Positions 1 through 11,128 are shown, counted from the stretch's first letter. The stretch: DNA of 64,000 bases from Haemophilus parainfluenzae T3T1 (GCF_000210895.1 NC_015964.1:682001-746000); one strand, 5' to 3'. Translations and numbers: made by a program. Notes: generated from the sequence alone by a model not told the origin.

Positions 1-249
1 GCCTTTTTCGGGCTATCTGGTGTGGTTTATGCCGTGTTAGGTTATGTGTTGGTGGTGGACAAATTGCACCCGCATAGTTTTGACTTACCAGAAGGCTTTT
101 TTACAATGTTACTGGTAGGGCTTGTATTTGGCTTTATTAGTCCGCTTTTTGGTATTAATATAGGGAACGCTGCCCACATTTCAGGCTTTATCTTAGGATT
201 GGTTTGGGGATTTCTGCAGACTAAAATTAAGGCTAAATCGTTTAGCTAA
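1..249 (+). CDS. glpG: Rhomboid protease GlpG, C-terminal part (5' truncated by window)
   Basis: This is the last 82 residues of an intramembrane serine protease of the rhomboid family, which cuts membrane proteins inside the inner membrane. The reading frame is open from base 1. The catalytic serine motif GLSGVVYAVLGY lies at codons 4-15 (Ser at 16-18), and the catalytic histidine lies in NAAHISGFILG near the end. Both match the E. coli GlpG Ser201/His254 layout. It sits 21 bases upstream of glpR, the usual glpG-glpR pairing in gammaproteobacteria. The start lies outside the window. Confidence 0.93.
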   Translation, partial: AFFGLSGVVYAVLGYVLVVDKLHPHSFDLPEGFFTMLLVGLVFGFISPLFGINIGNAAHISGFILGLVWGFLQTKIKAKSFS

Positions 250-270
250 TTCAAATTTATAGGCATTTAT

Positions 271-1026
271 ATGAAGCAATCATTACGCCATCAGAAAATA
301 ATTGAGCTTGTGAAGCTAAAAGGGTATGCCAGTACAGAAGAACTGGTTATCGAACTGGAAGTTAGTCCTCAGACTATTCGACGCGATCTGAATATCCTTG
401 CAGAACAAGATTTAATTCGTCGTCATCATGGTGGTGCGGCCCCTTCTTCTACCGCAGAAAACTCTGATTACATTGAACGTAAACAATTTTTCCCTTCCCA
501 AAAAAGTGCGATTGCACGAGAGGTGGCAAAACGTATTCCAAATGGTGCCTCCTTATTTATTGATATTGGTACGACACCAGAAGCCGTGGCAAATGCTTTG
601 TTAAATCATGAACGCTTACGCATTGTGACAAATAATCTCAATGCTGCTCATTTATTACGACAAAATGAAACCTTTGATATTACGATGGCAGGCGGTTCCT
701 TACGTAAGGATGGGGGAATTATCGGCGAGGCAACGGTTAATTTTATTTCGCAATTCCGTTTAGATTTCGGGATTCTGGGTATTAGTGCGATTGACCTTGA
801 CGGTTCATTATTGGACTATGATTATCACGAAGTTCAAGTAAAACGCGCCATTATAGAAAGTTCGCGTCAAACTTTATTAGCGACCGACCATTCGAAATTC
901 TCTCGACAAGCTATTGTGCGATTAGGGGAGCTCAAAGACGTGGATTATCTTTTCACGGATGATGTGCCAAAACAAATTGCAGATTATTTAGAAAATAGCA
1001 ACACAAAGTTAGTGATTTGCAAATGA
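271..1026 (+). CDS. glpR: DeoR-family transcriptional repressor GlpR
   Basis: A 251-residue DeoR-family regulator. Residues 1-57 hold the helix-turn-helix (TEELVIELEVSPQTIRRDL). The sugar-phosphate sensing domain follows, with the DIGTTPEAVANAL phosphate-loop region near residue 97. In E. coli GlpR represses glycerol 3-phosphate genes and is released by glycerol 3-phosphate. The placement after glpG supports GlpR over other DeoR paralogues. The Shine-Dalgarno sequence is weak, consistent with cotranscription from glpG. A terminator built from an inverted uptake signal follows the stop. Confidence 0.88.
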   Translation: MKQSLRHQKIIELVKLKGYASTEELVIELEVSPQTIRRDLNILAEQDLIRRHHGGAAPSSTAENSDYIERKQFFPSQKSAIAREVAKRIPNGASLFIDIGTTPEAVANALLNHERLRIVTNNLNAAHLLRQNETFDITMAGGSLRKDGGIIGEATVNFISQFRLDFGILGISAIDLDGSLLDYDYHEVQVKRAIIESSRQTLLATDHSKFSRQAIVRLGELKDVDYLFTDDVPKQIADYLENSNTKLVICK

Positions 1027-1036
1027 TAGAAATGGG

Positions 1037-1068
1037 AAGTGCGGCCAAAATTGACCGCACTTTTTTTG
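1037..1068 (+). terminator. glpR terminator made of an inverted uptake signal pair
   Basis: AAGTGCGG (1037-1044) pairs with CCGCACTT (1055-1062) and a run of eight T follows. The right arm is a perfect reverse uptake signal (ACCGCACTT). The left arm ends in C instead of T, so only one arm is a consensus signal. Confidence 0.85.
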
Positions 1069-1189
1069 TAGGCATCCATGCTTAGCCACTGCTGTTTCGA
1101 CCAATTCAAAATTAACCCCATTCATGCCAATATCCTTATTAATATGAGATAAGGTTAATTTTGCTGCATATTAAATTGTTAAATTTTGG

Positions 1190-1323
1190 GGATAAAAACG
1201 GACGGCAAATCATTCGACTGCCAATTCTTTATTTAGGACTACGGGGAAGGTTTGCTTGAAGAGTCAAGAAAGACAAAAGCTTGATAGATCAAGTGGAGTA
1301 CATCGAGATCCCTCTCTAAATGT
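1190..1323 (-). ncRNA. Possible CRP-activated small RNA in a convergent gap
   Basis: The gap 1069-1410 has no convincing gene. On the minus strand a -10 box TATAAA (1335-1330) predicts a start near 1323. The perfect CRP site at 1376-1391 is centred about 60 bases upstream, a class I position. The predicted RNA has small stem-loops (CTTGAT-CT-ATCAAG; CTTGA-CTCTT-CAAG) and an imperfect GGCA/TGCC stem (1204-1222) followed by a short U run (1198-1194). This is inference from the layout only; no known RNA family was recognised. Confidence 0.3.
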
Positions 1324-1375
1324 AATTTATTTATACTGCTGTTTTTAAAAAAAGGGAATATTAAAATTACAAATA

Positions 1376-1391
1376 TGTGATCGAGATCACA
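1376..1391. promoter_or_regulatory. Perfect CRP (cAMP receptor protein) binding palindrome
   Basis: TGTGATCGAGATCACA is an exact TGTGA-N6-TCACA palindrome. It lies between the convergent genes glpR and trmL, where no gene start is nearby. The only plausible promoter next to it is the leftward TATAAA near 1330. Confidence 0.8.
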
Positions 1392-1409
1392 ATTTAAATG
1401 CAAAAAGAA

Positions 1410-1445
1410 AGCCGCTTATTTTTGTTTAGAAAATAAGCGGCTATT
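1410..1445 (-). terminator. trmL terminator
   Basis: The stem GCCGCTTATTTT / AAAATAAGCGGC is separated by a TGTTTAG loop just beyond the trmL stop. On the minus strand it ends in a mixed T/A-rich stretch. Confidence 0.75.
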
Positions 1446-1456
1446 TTACTGATTTT

Positions 1457-1942
<486 letters not shown>

Positions 1943-2527
1943 CTAATCTTTTTGATACAGGCGGTAGCTCACCATACCTGCGGTTTTTTCTTTCAGTAAT
2001 TGCCAATTGTCAGGCACGCTAAGCGGTTTGTCTTTTTCTGTTTCAACATAAATCAATGCATGAGGTAAGAGCCAATTCTTTTCCTCTAATAGGGTAATTG
2101 CTTGTTCGGCTAAACCAAAATGGAAAGGCGGATCTAAAAATACCACATCAAAGTTCGGTTGATTTTGCGCTTGTTTTAAAAATTCCAAACTATTTTGATT
2201 GATCACCTGAGCTTGTTCACTCGTTATTTTTAGCGTTTGCAAATTTTTCTTTAATTGGTTTGCCACGCTTTTATCTAACTCTAAAAACGTCACCTGTTTC
2301 GCTTGGCGAGAAAGGGCTTCAAAGCCAAGTGAACCACTGCCCGCAAAGCAATCAAGACAATGGCTATCCACAATGTAAGGCATCAACCAGTTGAATAAGG
2401 TTTCTTTTACGCGATCGCCTGTTGGACGCAAACCTTCCGCATTTAAAACCGGTAATTTTCGTCCACGCCAAAGACCTGCGATGATTCGAACTTCGCCTTT
2501 GGCATTTTGAACTTGCATTTTTTTCAT
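1943..2527 (-). CDS. rsmD: 16S rRNA (guanine(966)-N2)-methyltransferase RsmD
   Basis: A 194-residue class I SAM methyltransferase that modifies G966 of 16S rRNA. The SAM loop is CFAGSGSLGFEALSR (near residue 60) and the catalytic motif is FLDPPFHFG (near 131). The N-terminal VRIIAGLWRGRKLPV is typical of RsmD. It is divergent from ftsY, as rsmD-ftsY are neighbours in E. coli. The roughly 100 bases between them must hold both promoters. Confidence 0.93.
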   Translation of the reverse strand: MKKMQVQNAKGEVRIIAGLWRGRKLPVLNAEGLRPTGDRVKETLFNWLMPYIVDSHCLDCFAGSGSLGFEALSRQAKQVTFLELDKSVANQLKKNLQTLKITSEQAQVINQNSLEFLKQAQNQPNFDVVFLDPPFHFGLAEQAITLLEEKNWLLPHALIYVETEKDKPLSVPDNWQLLKEKTAGMVSYRLYQKD

Positions 2528-2625
2528 AAAGAAACAGATTTTTAGTGAAAATTGTGCTTAGTTTAGACGATTTTTTGCTAGAATAGACAGTATTTTTTAC
2601 AGATTTGTGTTTAAGAGAAGAATTT

Positions 2626-4083
2626 ATGTCAGAAGAAAAGAAAAAAGGTGGATTTTGGGCCTCCCTTTTTGGTCGCAATAAAAAGCAAGAAGAACAAAAA
2701 ATTGAGCCAATTATTGAAGAGCCATCTGTCGAACCTGCCGATGTTTCACCTGAGGAAGAAATTGTTCACGTTGAAGAGAACGTTCAATTAGAACAAGTTG
2801 AACAGGAAGAATTACAGGAATTAGCTGAACAACTGCAAGAAGATAAAGCAGAAGAGGTCGTTGTTGAGCATCTTGAACCTATCGTAGAACAAGTGATTTC
2901 ACCTGAAAGTGCGGTCAATATTGAACCTGTTTTAGATACACCGGTGATTGAAACAATTGACGAAGAAACGGTAAAAACAGAAGAAATTTCAACCGCACTT
3001 CCTACAGCAGAGCCAGCAGAAAGCATTATTGAACAAAATAATGTCATTGAAGATCTTCCTGTGGTTGAAGCTGAGATTGAGCCTGAAATTGTTGACGATG
3101 TTAAAGACGAATTACGTTCAGATATCAATACCGAAACGCAAGAAAAACCAAGTGAAGGCGGCTTTTTCAGTCGTTTAGTCAAAGGCTTACTCAAAACCAA
3201 GCAAAATATTGGTGCAGGTTTCCGCTCTTTCTTTTTAGGCAAAAAAATTGATGATGATTTGTTTGATGAGTTGGAAGAGCAACTTTTAATTGCCGATATT
3301 GGCGTGCCAACAACGAATAAAATCATTAAGAATTTAACGGAGCATGCAAGTCGTAAACAATTACAAGATGCGGAATTACTTTACCAACAACTTAAAGTTG
3401 AAATGGTGGAGATCTTAAAACCTGTCGCGCAGCCGCTAGTTATTGATACGACTAAAAAACCGTATGTTATTTTAATGGTTGGCGTGAATGGTGTAGGTAA
3501 AACAACCACAATTGGTAAGTTAGCTCGTAAATTCCAAAATGAAGGAAAATCAGTCATGTTAGCAGCGGGGGATACTTTCCGTGCGGCAGCAGTAGAACAA
3601 CTTCAAGTATGGGGCGAGCGTAACAATATTCCGGTGGTGGCACAAAGTACAGGGTCAGATTCTGCGTCGGTGATTTTTGATGCGATGCAATCTGCCGCAG
3701 CACGTAACATTGATATTTTAATTGCGGATACGGCAGGACGTTTACAAAATAAAAATAATCTCATGGATGAATTGAAGAAAATTGTTCGTGTCATGAGAAA
3801 ATACGATGAAACCGCACCGCACGAAATTATGCTTACCTTAGATGCAGGTACAGGACAAAATGCGATTAGCCAAGCTAAACTCTTTGATGAAGCAGTTGGA
3901 CTAACCGGTATCTCATTAACCAAGTTAGACGGTACAGCAAAAGGTGGGGTAATTTTCGCCATTGCAGATCAGTTTAATTTACCAATTCGTTATATTGGTG
4001 TGGGTGAAAAGATTGAAGATTTACGCGAATTTAATGCAGAAGAATTTATTGAAGCATTGTTTGTTCACGAAAATGAAGAATAA
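2626..4083 (+). CDS. ftsY: Signal recognition particle receptor FtsY
   Basis: The 485-residue SRP receptor GTPase docks SRP-bound ribosomes at the inner membrane SecYEG channel. The first ~170 residues form a Glu-rich acidic A domain. The NG domain follows, with the P-loop GVNGVGKTTT (G286), DTFRAAA, DTAGR (D368) and TKLDG (T432). The ATG at 2626 is preferred over an in-frame upstream start at 2605 because it gives MSEEKKKGGF after an AGAGAAG ribosome site. Two uptake signals in opposite orientation (2907-2915, 2992-3000) lie inside the acidic domain. ftsE follows by 14 bases. Confidence 0.95.
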   Translation: MSEEKKKGGFWASLFGRNKKQEEQKIEPIIEEPSVEPADVSPEEEIVHVEENVQLEQVEQEELQELAEQLQEDKAEEVVVEHLEPIVEQVISPESAVNIEPVLDTPVIETIDEETVKTEEISTALPTAEPAESIIEQNNVIEDLPVVEAEIEPEIVDDVKDELRSDINTETQEKPSEGGFFSRLVKGLLKTKQNIGAGFRSFFLGKKIDDDLFDELEEQLLIADIGVPTTNKIIKNLTEHASRKQLQDAELLYQQLKVEMVEILKPVAQPLVIDTTKKPYVILMVGVNGVGKTTTIGKLARKFQNEGKSVMLAAGDTFRAAAVEQLQVWGERNNIPVVAQSTGSDSASVIFDAMQSAAARNIDILIADTAGRLQNKNNLMDELKKIVRVMRKYDETAPHEIMLTLDAGTGQNAISQAKLFDEAVGLTGISLTKLDGTAKGGVIFAIADQFNLPIRYIGVGEKIEDLREFNAEEFIEALFVHENEE

Positions 4084-4097
4084 AAAGGAATAATAAA

Positions 4098-4754
4098 GTG
4101 ATTCGATTTTCAAATGTCTCTAAAGCTTATCACGGTGCGACTCAGCCGGCCTTGCAGGGTTTGAATTTTCATCTTCCTGTCGGAAGTATGACTTATCTTG
4201 TTGGTCATTCAGGTGCGGGTAAAAGTACCTTGCTTAAATTAATTATGGGAATGGAAAAGGCGAATGCCGGTAATATTTGGTTTAATGGTCATGATATTAC
4301 GCGTTTGTCGAAATATGAAATCCCATTTTTACGCCGCCAAATCGGTATGGTTCACCAAGATTACCGTCTATTGACGGATCGTAGCGTAGCAGAAAATGTG
4401 GCGTTGCCATTGATTATTGCGGGAATGAACCCGAAAGAAGCACATACGCGTGCATTGGTTGCGCTAGATCGTGTGGGCTTACGTAGTAAAGCGAATTATA
4501 TGCCGCCACAAATCTCAGGTGGGGAACAACAACGTGTAGATATCGCACGTGCAATCGTACATAAACCGCAACTTTTATTAGCGGATGAGCCTACAGGTAA
4601 CCTTGATGATGAACTTTCCTTAGGGATTTTTAATCTTTTTGAAGAGTTTAATCGTTTAGGCATGACAGTCTTGATTGCGACACACGATATCAATTTAATT
4701 CAAAAAAAACCAAAACCATGTCTTGTACTTGAACAAGGCTATTTACGCTATTAA
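4098..4754 (+). CDS. ftsE: Cell division ATP-binding protein FtsE
   Basis: The 218-residue ABC ATPase works with FtsX at the septum to activate cell-wall amidases through EnvC-type partners. Walker A is GHSGAGKS (residue 36), the signature ISGGEQQRVDIARA (139) and Walker B LLLADEPTGNLD (about 158). Translation begins at GTG (4098), preceded by AAGGAA; the encoded start MIRFSNVSKAYHG matches the family. ftsX starts 9 bases after the stop. Confidence 0.95.
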   Translation: MIRFSNVSKAYHGATQPALQGLNFHLPVGSMTYLVGHSGAGKSTLLKLIMGMEKANAGNIWFNGHDITRLSKYEIPFLRRQIGMVHQDYRLLTDRSVAENVALPLIIAGMNPKEAHTRALVALDRVGLRSKANYMPPQISGGEQQRVDIARAIVHKPQLLLADEPTGNLDDELSLGIFNLFEEFNRLGMTVLIATHDINLIQKKPKPCLVLEQGYLRY

Positions 4755-4763
4755 GGATAAAAA

Positions 4764-5696
4764 ATGACAAGACGTATTGATGCTTCTTTTGGCGTGCAAA
4801 CTGCCTATACTTTGCGTTCTGTTTGGGGCGATTTGGTAAAACGTAAATTTGGTACATTGCTAACAATTTTAGTCATTGCCGTGTCTTTAACGATTCCAAC
4901 GGTGAGCTATTTGTTATGGAAAAATTTACATTTAGCGACGACCCAATTTTATCCGGAAAGCGAACTCACAATCTACTTACACAAAAATTTAAGTGAAGAA
5001 GATGCCAACTTGGTGGTGGAAAAAATTCGTCAGCAAGAAGGTGTGGAATCTTTAAATTATGTATCTCGTCAAGAAAGCTTAAAAGAATTTAAGAGTTGGT
5101 CTGGTTTTGGTGAAGAATTAGAAATTTTAGATGATAATCCATTACCAGCCGTCGTGATGGTGAAGCCCTCTAAAGACTTCAATGCATCTGAAAAACGAGC
5201 AGAATTACGTACCAATTTAAATAAAATTAAAGGTGTACAAGAAGTTCGTTTAGATAACGATTGGATGGAAAAATTGACTGCACTTTCGTGGCTATTTGCG
5301 CATGTGGCAATTTTCTGCACGGTCTTGATGACTATTGCGGTATTCCTTGTTATCGGAAATAGTATTCGCTCTGATGTCTATAGTAGCCGAGCAAGCATTG
5401 ATGTGATGAAACTATTAGGCGCAACGGATCAATTCATTATTCGTCCTTATCTTTATACAGGCATGATTTACGCGGTGTTGGGCGGCTTGATTGCCGCGCT
5501 GTTTAGTAGCCTTATTGTCGGGTACTTTACTTCAGCGGTGAAGTATGTGACGGATATCTTTGCGGTTACATTTGAGCTCAATGGATTAGGCGTAGGCGAG
5601 CTGATCTTCTTATTAGTAAGCTGCTTGATTATGGGCTATGTTGGCGCTTGGATTGCAGCAACAAGACATATTGCAATGTTAGATAACAAACTATAG
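4764..5696 (+). CDS. ftsX: Cell division permease-like protein FtsX
   Basis: The 310-residue membrane partner of FtsE. One membrane helix near residues 30-50 precedes a periplasmic domain that contacts amidase activators. Three further helices lie at about 178-200, 226-250 and 272-298, the normal four-helix FtsX topology. The conserved GATDQFI(I)RPYLY region is present. It is the third gene of a tight ftsY-ftsE-ftsX run, the order also found in E. coli. Confidence 0.94.
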   Translation: MTRRIDASFGVQTAYTLRSVWGDLVKRKFGTLLTILVIAVSLTIPTVSYLLWKNLHLATTQFYPESELTIYLHKNLSEEDANLVVEKIRQQEGVESLNYVSRQESLKEFKSWSGFGEELEILDDNPLPAVVMVKPSKDFNASEKRAELRTNLNKIKGVQEVRLDNDWMEKLTALSWLFAHVAIFCTVLMTIAVFLVIGNSIRSDVYSSRASIDVMKLLGATDQFIIRPYLYTGMIYAVLGGLIAALFSSLIVGYFTSAVKYVTDIFAVTFELNGLGVGELIFLLVSCLIMGYVGAWIAATRHIAMLDNKL

Positions 5697-5710
5697 ATTT
5701 CATTTATATT

Positions 5711-5775
5711 AAAGTGCGGTCATTTTTTGTCGTGTTTTCAGCTGAAAAACATTCGGGAAAATGACCGCACTTTTT
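5711..5775 (+). terminator. Inverted uptake-signal stem after ftsX
   Basis: AAAGTGCGGTCATTTT (5711-5726) and AAAATGACCGCACTTT (5758-5773) are exact reverse complements over 16 bases, with T run after the second arm. The 31-base loop holds a further small palindrome (TTTTCAGCTGAAAA). Both arms contain a perfect uptake signal. Confidence 0.8.
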
Positions 5776-5803
5776 GTATGTGGAAATTAATTGAACAAAA
5801 AGC

Positions 5804-5832
5804 TTGCATAATTAGGTGTTTTTGTGTAATAT
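5804..5832 (+). promoter_or_regulatory. S10 operon promoter
   Basis: TTGCAT (5804-5809), 17-base spacer, TAATAT (5827-5832) with a TG just upstream of the -10. Predicted start is near 5839, giving a leader of about 190 bases before rpsJ, close to the length of the E. coli S10 leader. Confidence 0.75.
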
Positions 5833-5838
5833 CCACGA

Positions 5839-6338
<500 letters not shown>

Positions 6339-6354
6339 TTAAGAGGTTATTACA

Positions 6355-6981
6355 ATGATTGGTTTAGTCGGTCGTAAAGTTGGTATGACCCGTATCTTCA
6401 ATGAAGACGGTGTTTCAGTACCAGTTACCGTTATCGAAATCGAAGCCAACCGCGTAACTCAAGTTAAAACTCTTGAAAACGATGGCTATACTGCAGTTCA
6501 AGTTACTACTGGTTCTAAAAAAGCGAATCGTGTAACTAAACCTGAAGCAGGTCATTTCGTGAAAGCAGGTGTTGAAGCTGGTCGCGGTTTATGGGAATTT
6601 CGTACTGAAGGTGAAGAATTCACTTTAGGTCAAGAAATCAATGTTGACATCTTTGCAGATGTTAAAAAAGTAGATGTTACTGGTACTTCTAAAGGTAAAG
6701 GTTTCCAAGGTGGTGTTAAACGTTGGAACTTCCGTACTCAAGATGCTACACACGGTAACTCTTTATCACATCGTGTACTTGGTTCTATTGGTCAAAACCA
6801 AACTCCAGGTCGTGTGTTTAAAGGTAAAAAAATGGCAGGACATTTAGGTGCTGAGCGTGTAACCGTTCAATCACTTGAAGTTGTTCGTGTAGATGCTGAG
6901 CGTAAATTGCTATTAGTAAAAGGTTCTGTACCTGGTGCTATCAATGGCGATGTTATCGTTAAGCCGGCAGTTAAAGCATAA
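6355..6981 (+). CDS. rplC: 50S ribosomal protein L3
   Basis: A 208-residue early assembly protein of the large subunit reaching towards the peptidyl transferase centre. The long loop [16 protein letters not shown] and the [18 protein letters not shown] segment are conserved. The glutamine in GQNQTPG is the residue methylated by PrmB in E. coli. Second gene of the S10 operon, 16 bases after rpsJ. Confidence 0.97.
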   Translation: MIGLVGRKVGMTRIFNEDGVSVPVTVIEIEANRVTQVKTLENDGYTAVQVTTGSKKANRVTKPEAGHFVKAGVEAGRGLWEFRTEGEEFTLGQEINVDIFADVKKVDVTGTSKGKGFQGGVKRWNFRTQDATHGNSLSHRVLGSIGQNQTPGRVFKGKKMAGHLGAERVTVQSLEVVRVDAERKLLLVKGSVPGAINGDVIVKPAVKA

Positions 6982-6996
6982 GTCTAGGAGATAGAG

Positions 6997-7599
6997 ATGG
7001 AATTACAAGTTGTAGGTGCAAACGCACTAACTGTTTCTGAAACTACCTTCGGACGTGAGTTTAACGAAGCTTTGATTCACCAAGTTGTTGTTGCTTATGC
7101 AGCAGGTGCTCGTCAAGGTACTCGTGCACAAAAAACTCGTGCTGAAGTGTCTGGTTCAGGTAAAAAACCTTGGCGTCAAAAAGGTACAGGTCGTGCTCGT
7201 TCTGGTGATATCAAATCACCAATCTGGCGTTCTGGTGGTACAACCTTCGCGGCTAAACCACAAGATCACAGCCAAAAAGTGAACAAGAAAATGTACCGTG
7301 GTGCTATCAAAAGCATTCTTTCTGAATTAGTTCGTCAAGACCGTTTGGTTGTTGTTGAAAAATTCGAATTAGATGCACCAAAAACTAAAGTTTTAGTACA
7401 AAAATTAAAAGATTTAGCAGTTGAAGATGCGTTAATTATCACAGCAAGTTTAGATGAAAATCTATTCTTAGCGGCACGTAACTTATATAAAGTTGATGTA
7501 CGTGATGTTCAAGGTATCGATCCAGTTAGCTTAATCGCTTTCGATAAAGTGATTGTTACTGTTGACGCTGTGAAACAAATTGAGGAGATCCTAGCATGA
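6997..7599 (+). CDS. rplD: 50S ribosomal protein L4, autogenous regulator
   Basis: A 200-residue tunnel protein. The extended loop with [15 protein letters not shown] (near residues 60-75) lines the exit tunnel and is where macrolide resistance mutations occur in E. coli. L4 is also the known repressor of its own operon, acting on the S10 leader. Its stop TGA overlaps the rplW start by four bases (ATGA), giving coupled translation. Confidence 0.97.
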   Translation: MELQVVGANALTVSETTFGREFNEALIHQVVVAYAAGARQGTRAQKTRAEVSGSGKKPWRQKGTGRARSGDIKSPIWRSGGTTFAAKPQDHSQKVNKKMYRGAIKSILSELVRQDRLVVVEKFELDAPKTKVLVQKLKDLAVEDALIITASLDENLFLAARNLYKVDVRDVQGIDPVSLIAFDKVIVTVDAVKQIEEILA

Positions 7600-7895
7600 G
7601 TCAAGAACGTTTGCTAAGCGTGCTACGTGCACCGCACATCTCTGAAAAAGCAACTAACAATGCTGAAAAATCTAACACTGTTGTACTTAAAGTTGCTTTA
7701 GATGCGAACAAAGCTGAAATTGCTGCTGCTGTTGCTCAATTATTTGAAGTAAAAGTTGACTCAGTTCGTACTGTGGTTGTTAAAGGTAAAACTAAACGCC
7801 GTGGTAACAAAATGGGTCGTCGCAGCGACTGGAAAAAAGCTTATGTAACTTTAGCCGAAGGCCAAAACTTGGACTTCGTGGACAGTGCAGAGTAA
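7596..7895 (+). CDS. rplW: 50S ribosomal protein L23
   Basis: A 99-residue protein at the polypeptide exit. The surface segment [10 protein letters not shown] near residue 14-20 holds the glutamate used for trigger factor and SRP docking in E. coli. [13 protein letters not shown] forms the conserved C-terminal part. Start overlaps rplD by four bases. Confidence 0.97.
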   Translation: MSQERLLSVLRAPHISEKATNNAEKSNTVVLKVALDANKAEIAAAVAQLFEVKVDSVRTVVVKGKTKRRGNKMGRRSDWKKAYVTLAEGQNLDFVDSAE

Positions 7896-7912
7896 TCGGA
7901 GGAAATTAGAGA

Positions 7913-8734
7913 ATGGCTATCGTTAAATGTAAGCCGACCTCCGCTGGTCGTCGTCACGTTGTTAAAATCGTGAACCCTGAATTACACAAGGGTAAACCTT
8001 ACGCGCCTCTTCTAGATACCAAATCTAAAACTGGTGGTCGTAACAATTATGGTCGTATTACCACTCGCCACATCGGTGGTGGTCATAAACAACATTACCG
8101 TTTAATCGATTTCAAACGTAACAAGTTAGATATCCCAGCGGTTGTTGAGCGTTTAGAATATGATCCAAACCGTTCAGCTAACATTGCTTTAGTGCTTTAT
8201 AAAGATGGTGAACGCCGTTATATCTTAGCACCTAAAGGTTTGTCAGTTGGCGATCAAATCCAATCTGGCGTTAACTCACCAATTAAAGTGGGTAACTCAT
8301 TACCAATGCGTAATATCCCAGTTGGTTCAACAGTACATAACGTTGAATTAAAACCAGGTAAAGGCGGTCAAATCGCTCGTTCTGCTGGTGCTTATGTACA
8401 AATCATCGCTCGTGAAGGCAACTACGTAACTTTACGTTTACGTTCAGGCGAAATGCGTAAAGTATTAGCTGAATGTGTTGCTACAATCGGTGAAGTTGGT
8501 AACTCAGAACATATGCTTCGCGTATTGGGTAAAGCTGGTGCTAACCGCTGGAGAGGCATTCGCCCTACAGTCCGTGGTACTGCAATGAACCCAGTAGATC
8601 ACCCACACGGTGGTGGTGAAGGTCGTAACTTTGGTAAACACCCAGTAACTCCTTGGGGCGTTCAAACTAAAGGTAAGAAAACTCGTCACAACAAACGTAC
8701 TGATAAATTCATTGTACGTCGTCGTGGCAAATAA
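7913..8734 (+). CDS. rplB: 50S ribosomal protein L2
   Basis: A 273-residue primary 23S rRNA binding protein near the subunit interface and catalytic centre. The [14 protein letters not shown] loop contains the invariant histidine matching E. coli His229. Length is the family norm. Preceded by a strong GGAGGAAA ribosome site. Confidence 0.97.
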   Translation: MAIVKCKPTSAGRRHVVKIVNPELHKGKPYAPLLDTKSKTGGRNNYGRITTRHIGGGHKQHYRLIDFKRNKLDIPAVVERLEYDPNRSANIALVLYKDGERRYILAPKGLSVGDQIQSGVNSPIKVGNSLPMRNIPVGSTVHNVELKPGKGGQIARSAGAYVQIIAREGNYVTLRLRSGEMRKVLAECVATIGEVGNSEHMLRVLGKAGANRWRGIRPTVRGTAMNPVDHPHGGGEGRNFGKHPVTPWGVQTKGKKTRHNKRTDKFIVRRRGK

Positions 8735-8755
8735 TTTAAATTAATAAGAGGATAA

Positions 8756-9034
<279 letters not shown>

Positions 9035-9045
9035 GAGGTAAATAG

Positions 9046-9378
<333 letters not shown>

Positions 9379-9395
9379 TAAGTAGAGGAATAGCA

Positions 9396-10103
9396 ATGGG
9401 TCAAAAAGTAAATCCAAATGGTATTCGCCTAGGTATTGTAAAACCTTGGAACTCTACTTGGTTCGCGAATACACAAGATTTCGCCGACAATCTTGACGGT
9501 GACTTCAAAGTACGCAAATTCTTAACTAAAGAATTAGCAAACGCTTCGGTTTCACGTATTACTATTGAGCGTCCAGCTAAAAGTATTCGTGTAACAATTC
9601 ACACAGCTCGCCCTGGTATCGTTATCGGTAAAAAAGGTGAAGATGTTGAAAAATTACGTAACGCAGTATCTCAAATCGCTGGCGTTCCGGCTCAAATCAA
9701 CATTGCTGAAGTGAAAAAACCGGAATTAGATGCAAAATTAGTTGCAGATAGCATCGCTTCTCAATTAGAACGTCGTGTAATGTTCCGTCGTGCTATGAAA
9801 CGTGCGGTACAAAGCGCAATGCGTTTAGGTGCTAAAGGTATCAAAGTTGAAGTTAGCGGTCGTTTAGGTGGTGCAGAAATCGCACGTTCTGAATGGTATC
9901 GTGAAGGTCGTGTACCTCTACATACTCTTCGTGCGGACATCGATTATAACACTGCAGAAGCTCATACTACATACGGCGTAATCGGCGTTAAAGTATGGAT
10001 CTTCAAAGGTGAAATTTTGGGTGGAATGGCTGCAGTTGCGCAATCAGAACAACAACCTGCCGACAAGCCTAAAAAGGCTCCGCGTGGCAAAGGTCGTAAG
10101 TAA
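9396..10103 (+). CDS. rpsC: 30S ribosomal protein S3
   Basis: A 235-residue protein at the mRNA entry channel. The KH-type RNA-binding domain carries [15 protein letters not shown] (near residue 72). The mRNA helicase-surface residues in [18 protein letters not shown] are present. The tail is basic and slightly variable, as usual. Confidence 0.97.
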   Translation: MGQKVNPNGIRLGIVKPWNSTWFANTQDFADNLDGDFKVRKFLTKELANASVSRITIERPAKSIRVTIHTARPGIVIGKKGEDVEKLRNAVSQIAGVPAQINIAEVKKPELDAKLVADSIASQLERRVMFRRAMKRAVQSAMRLGAKGIKVEVSGRLGGAEIARSEWYREGRVPLHTLRADIDYNTAEAHTTYGVIGVKVWIFKGEILGGMAAVAQSEQQPADKPKKAPRGKGRK

Positions 10104-10116
10104 GGAGAAACGCTAA

Positions 10117-10526
<410 letters not shown>

Positions 10527-10527
<1 letters not shown>

Positions 10528-10718
10528 TGAAAGCTCAAGATTTACGTACAAAAAGTGTTGAAGAGCTGAATGATGAATTAGTGAACCTTTTAGGTGAACA
10601 ATTCAAATTGCGTATGCAAACAGCCACCGGTCAGCTTCAACAAACCCATCAGGCTAAACAAGTGCGTCGTGATATCGCACGCGTTAAAACCATTTTAACT
10701 GAGAAGGCGGGTGAGTAA
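10527..10718 (+). CDS. rpmC: 50S ribosomal protein L29
   Basis: A 63-residue two-helix protein next to L23 at the exit of the tunnel. [18 protein letters not shown] is the family signature. It overlaps both neighbours by one base (TAATG at each junction). Confidence 0.97.
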
Positions 10719-10975
10719 TGACTGATAAAATTCGTAGCGTACAAGGTAAAGTTGTTAGCGACAAAATGGAAAAATCTTTCGTTGTTGCTATTGAACGTAA
10801 GGTAAAACACCCGTTATACGGTAAATTTATCCGTCGTACAACTAAATTACACGTACACGATGAGAACAACGAAGCCAAATTAGGTGATGTAGTAGAGATT
10901 CGCGAATGTCGCCCTCTCTCTAAAACCAAATCTTGGACTTTAGTTCGTGTTGTTGAGAAAGCAGTTATTGCTTAA
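10718..10975 (+). CDS. rpsQ: 30S ribosomal protein S17
   Basis: An 85-residue OB-fold protein binding the 5' domain of 16S r[25 protein letters not shown] and [18 protein letters not shown] are conserved. Last gene of the S10 operon; a terminator lies 18 bases after the stop. Confidence 0.97.
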   Translation: MTDKIRSVQGKVVSDKMEKSFVVAIERKVKHPLYGKFIRRTTKLHVHDENNEAKLGDVVEIRECRPLSKTKSWTLVRVVEKAVIA

Positions 10976-10992
10976 TTAACAAGTTAAAAAAT

Positions 10993-11027
10993 AAAAGCCA
11001 ATGGTTTATACCGTTGGCTTTTTTCTT
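10993..11027 (+). terminator. S10 operon terminator
   Basis: AAAAGCCAATGG (10993-11004) pairs with CCGTTGGCTTTT (11011-11022) over 12 base pairs with one G-T pair, followed by more T. It separates the S10 and spc operons. Confidence 0.85.
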
Positions 11028-11099
11028 TCTAAGACTTGCTAAAAAATAATGAAAATTTGACCGCACTTTAAACACTCTGATTTAAGTATAAAATTTTGA

Positions 11100-11128
11100 T
11101 TGCGTTTCTAGCTTGATTTTGGTAAACT
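11100..11128 (+). promoter_or_regulatory. spc operon promoter
   Basis: TTGCGT (11100-11105), 17-base spacer, TAAACT (11123-11128); predicted start near 11135. The single uptake signal in the ribosomal block (11059-11067) lies just upstream. The ~80-base leader has paired CCTATCC / GGATAGG arms (11136-11171). Confidence 0.65.

Noticed and set aside
1069-1130. Short minus-strand frame beginning MNGVNFELVETAVAKHG as a real gene
   Set aside because: It runs into the glpR terminator and the antisense of glpR, is very short, and no family was recognised; kept only as a possible relic.
2784-3326. 180-codon open frame antisense to ftsY
   Set aside because: Ser/Thr-rich shadow of the Glu-rich acidic domain; the sense frame is clearly FtsY.
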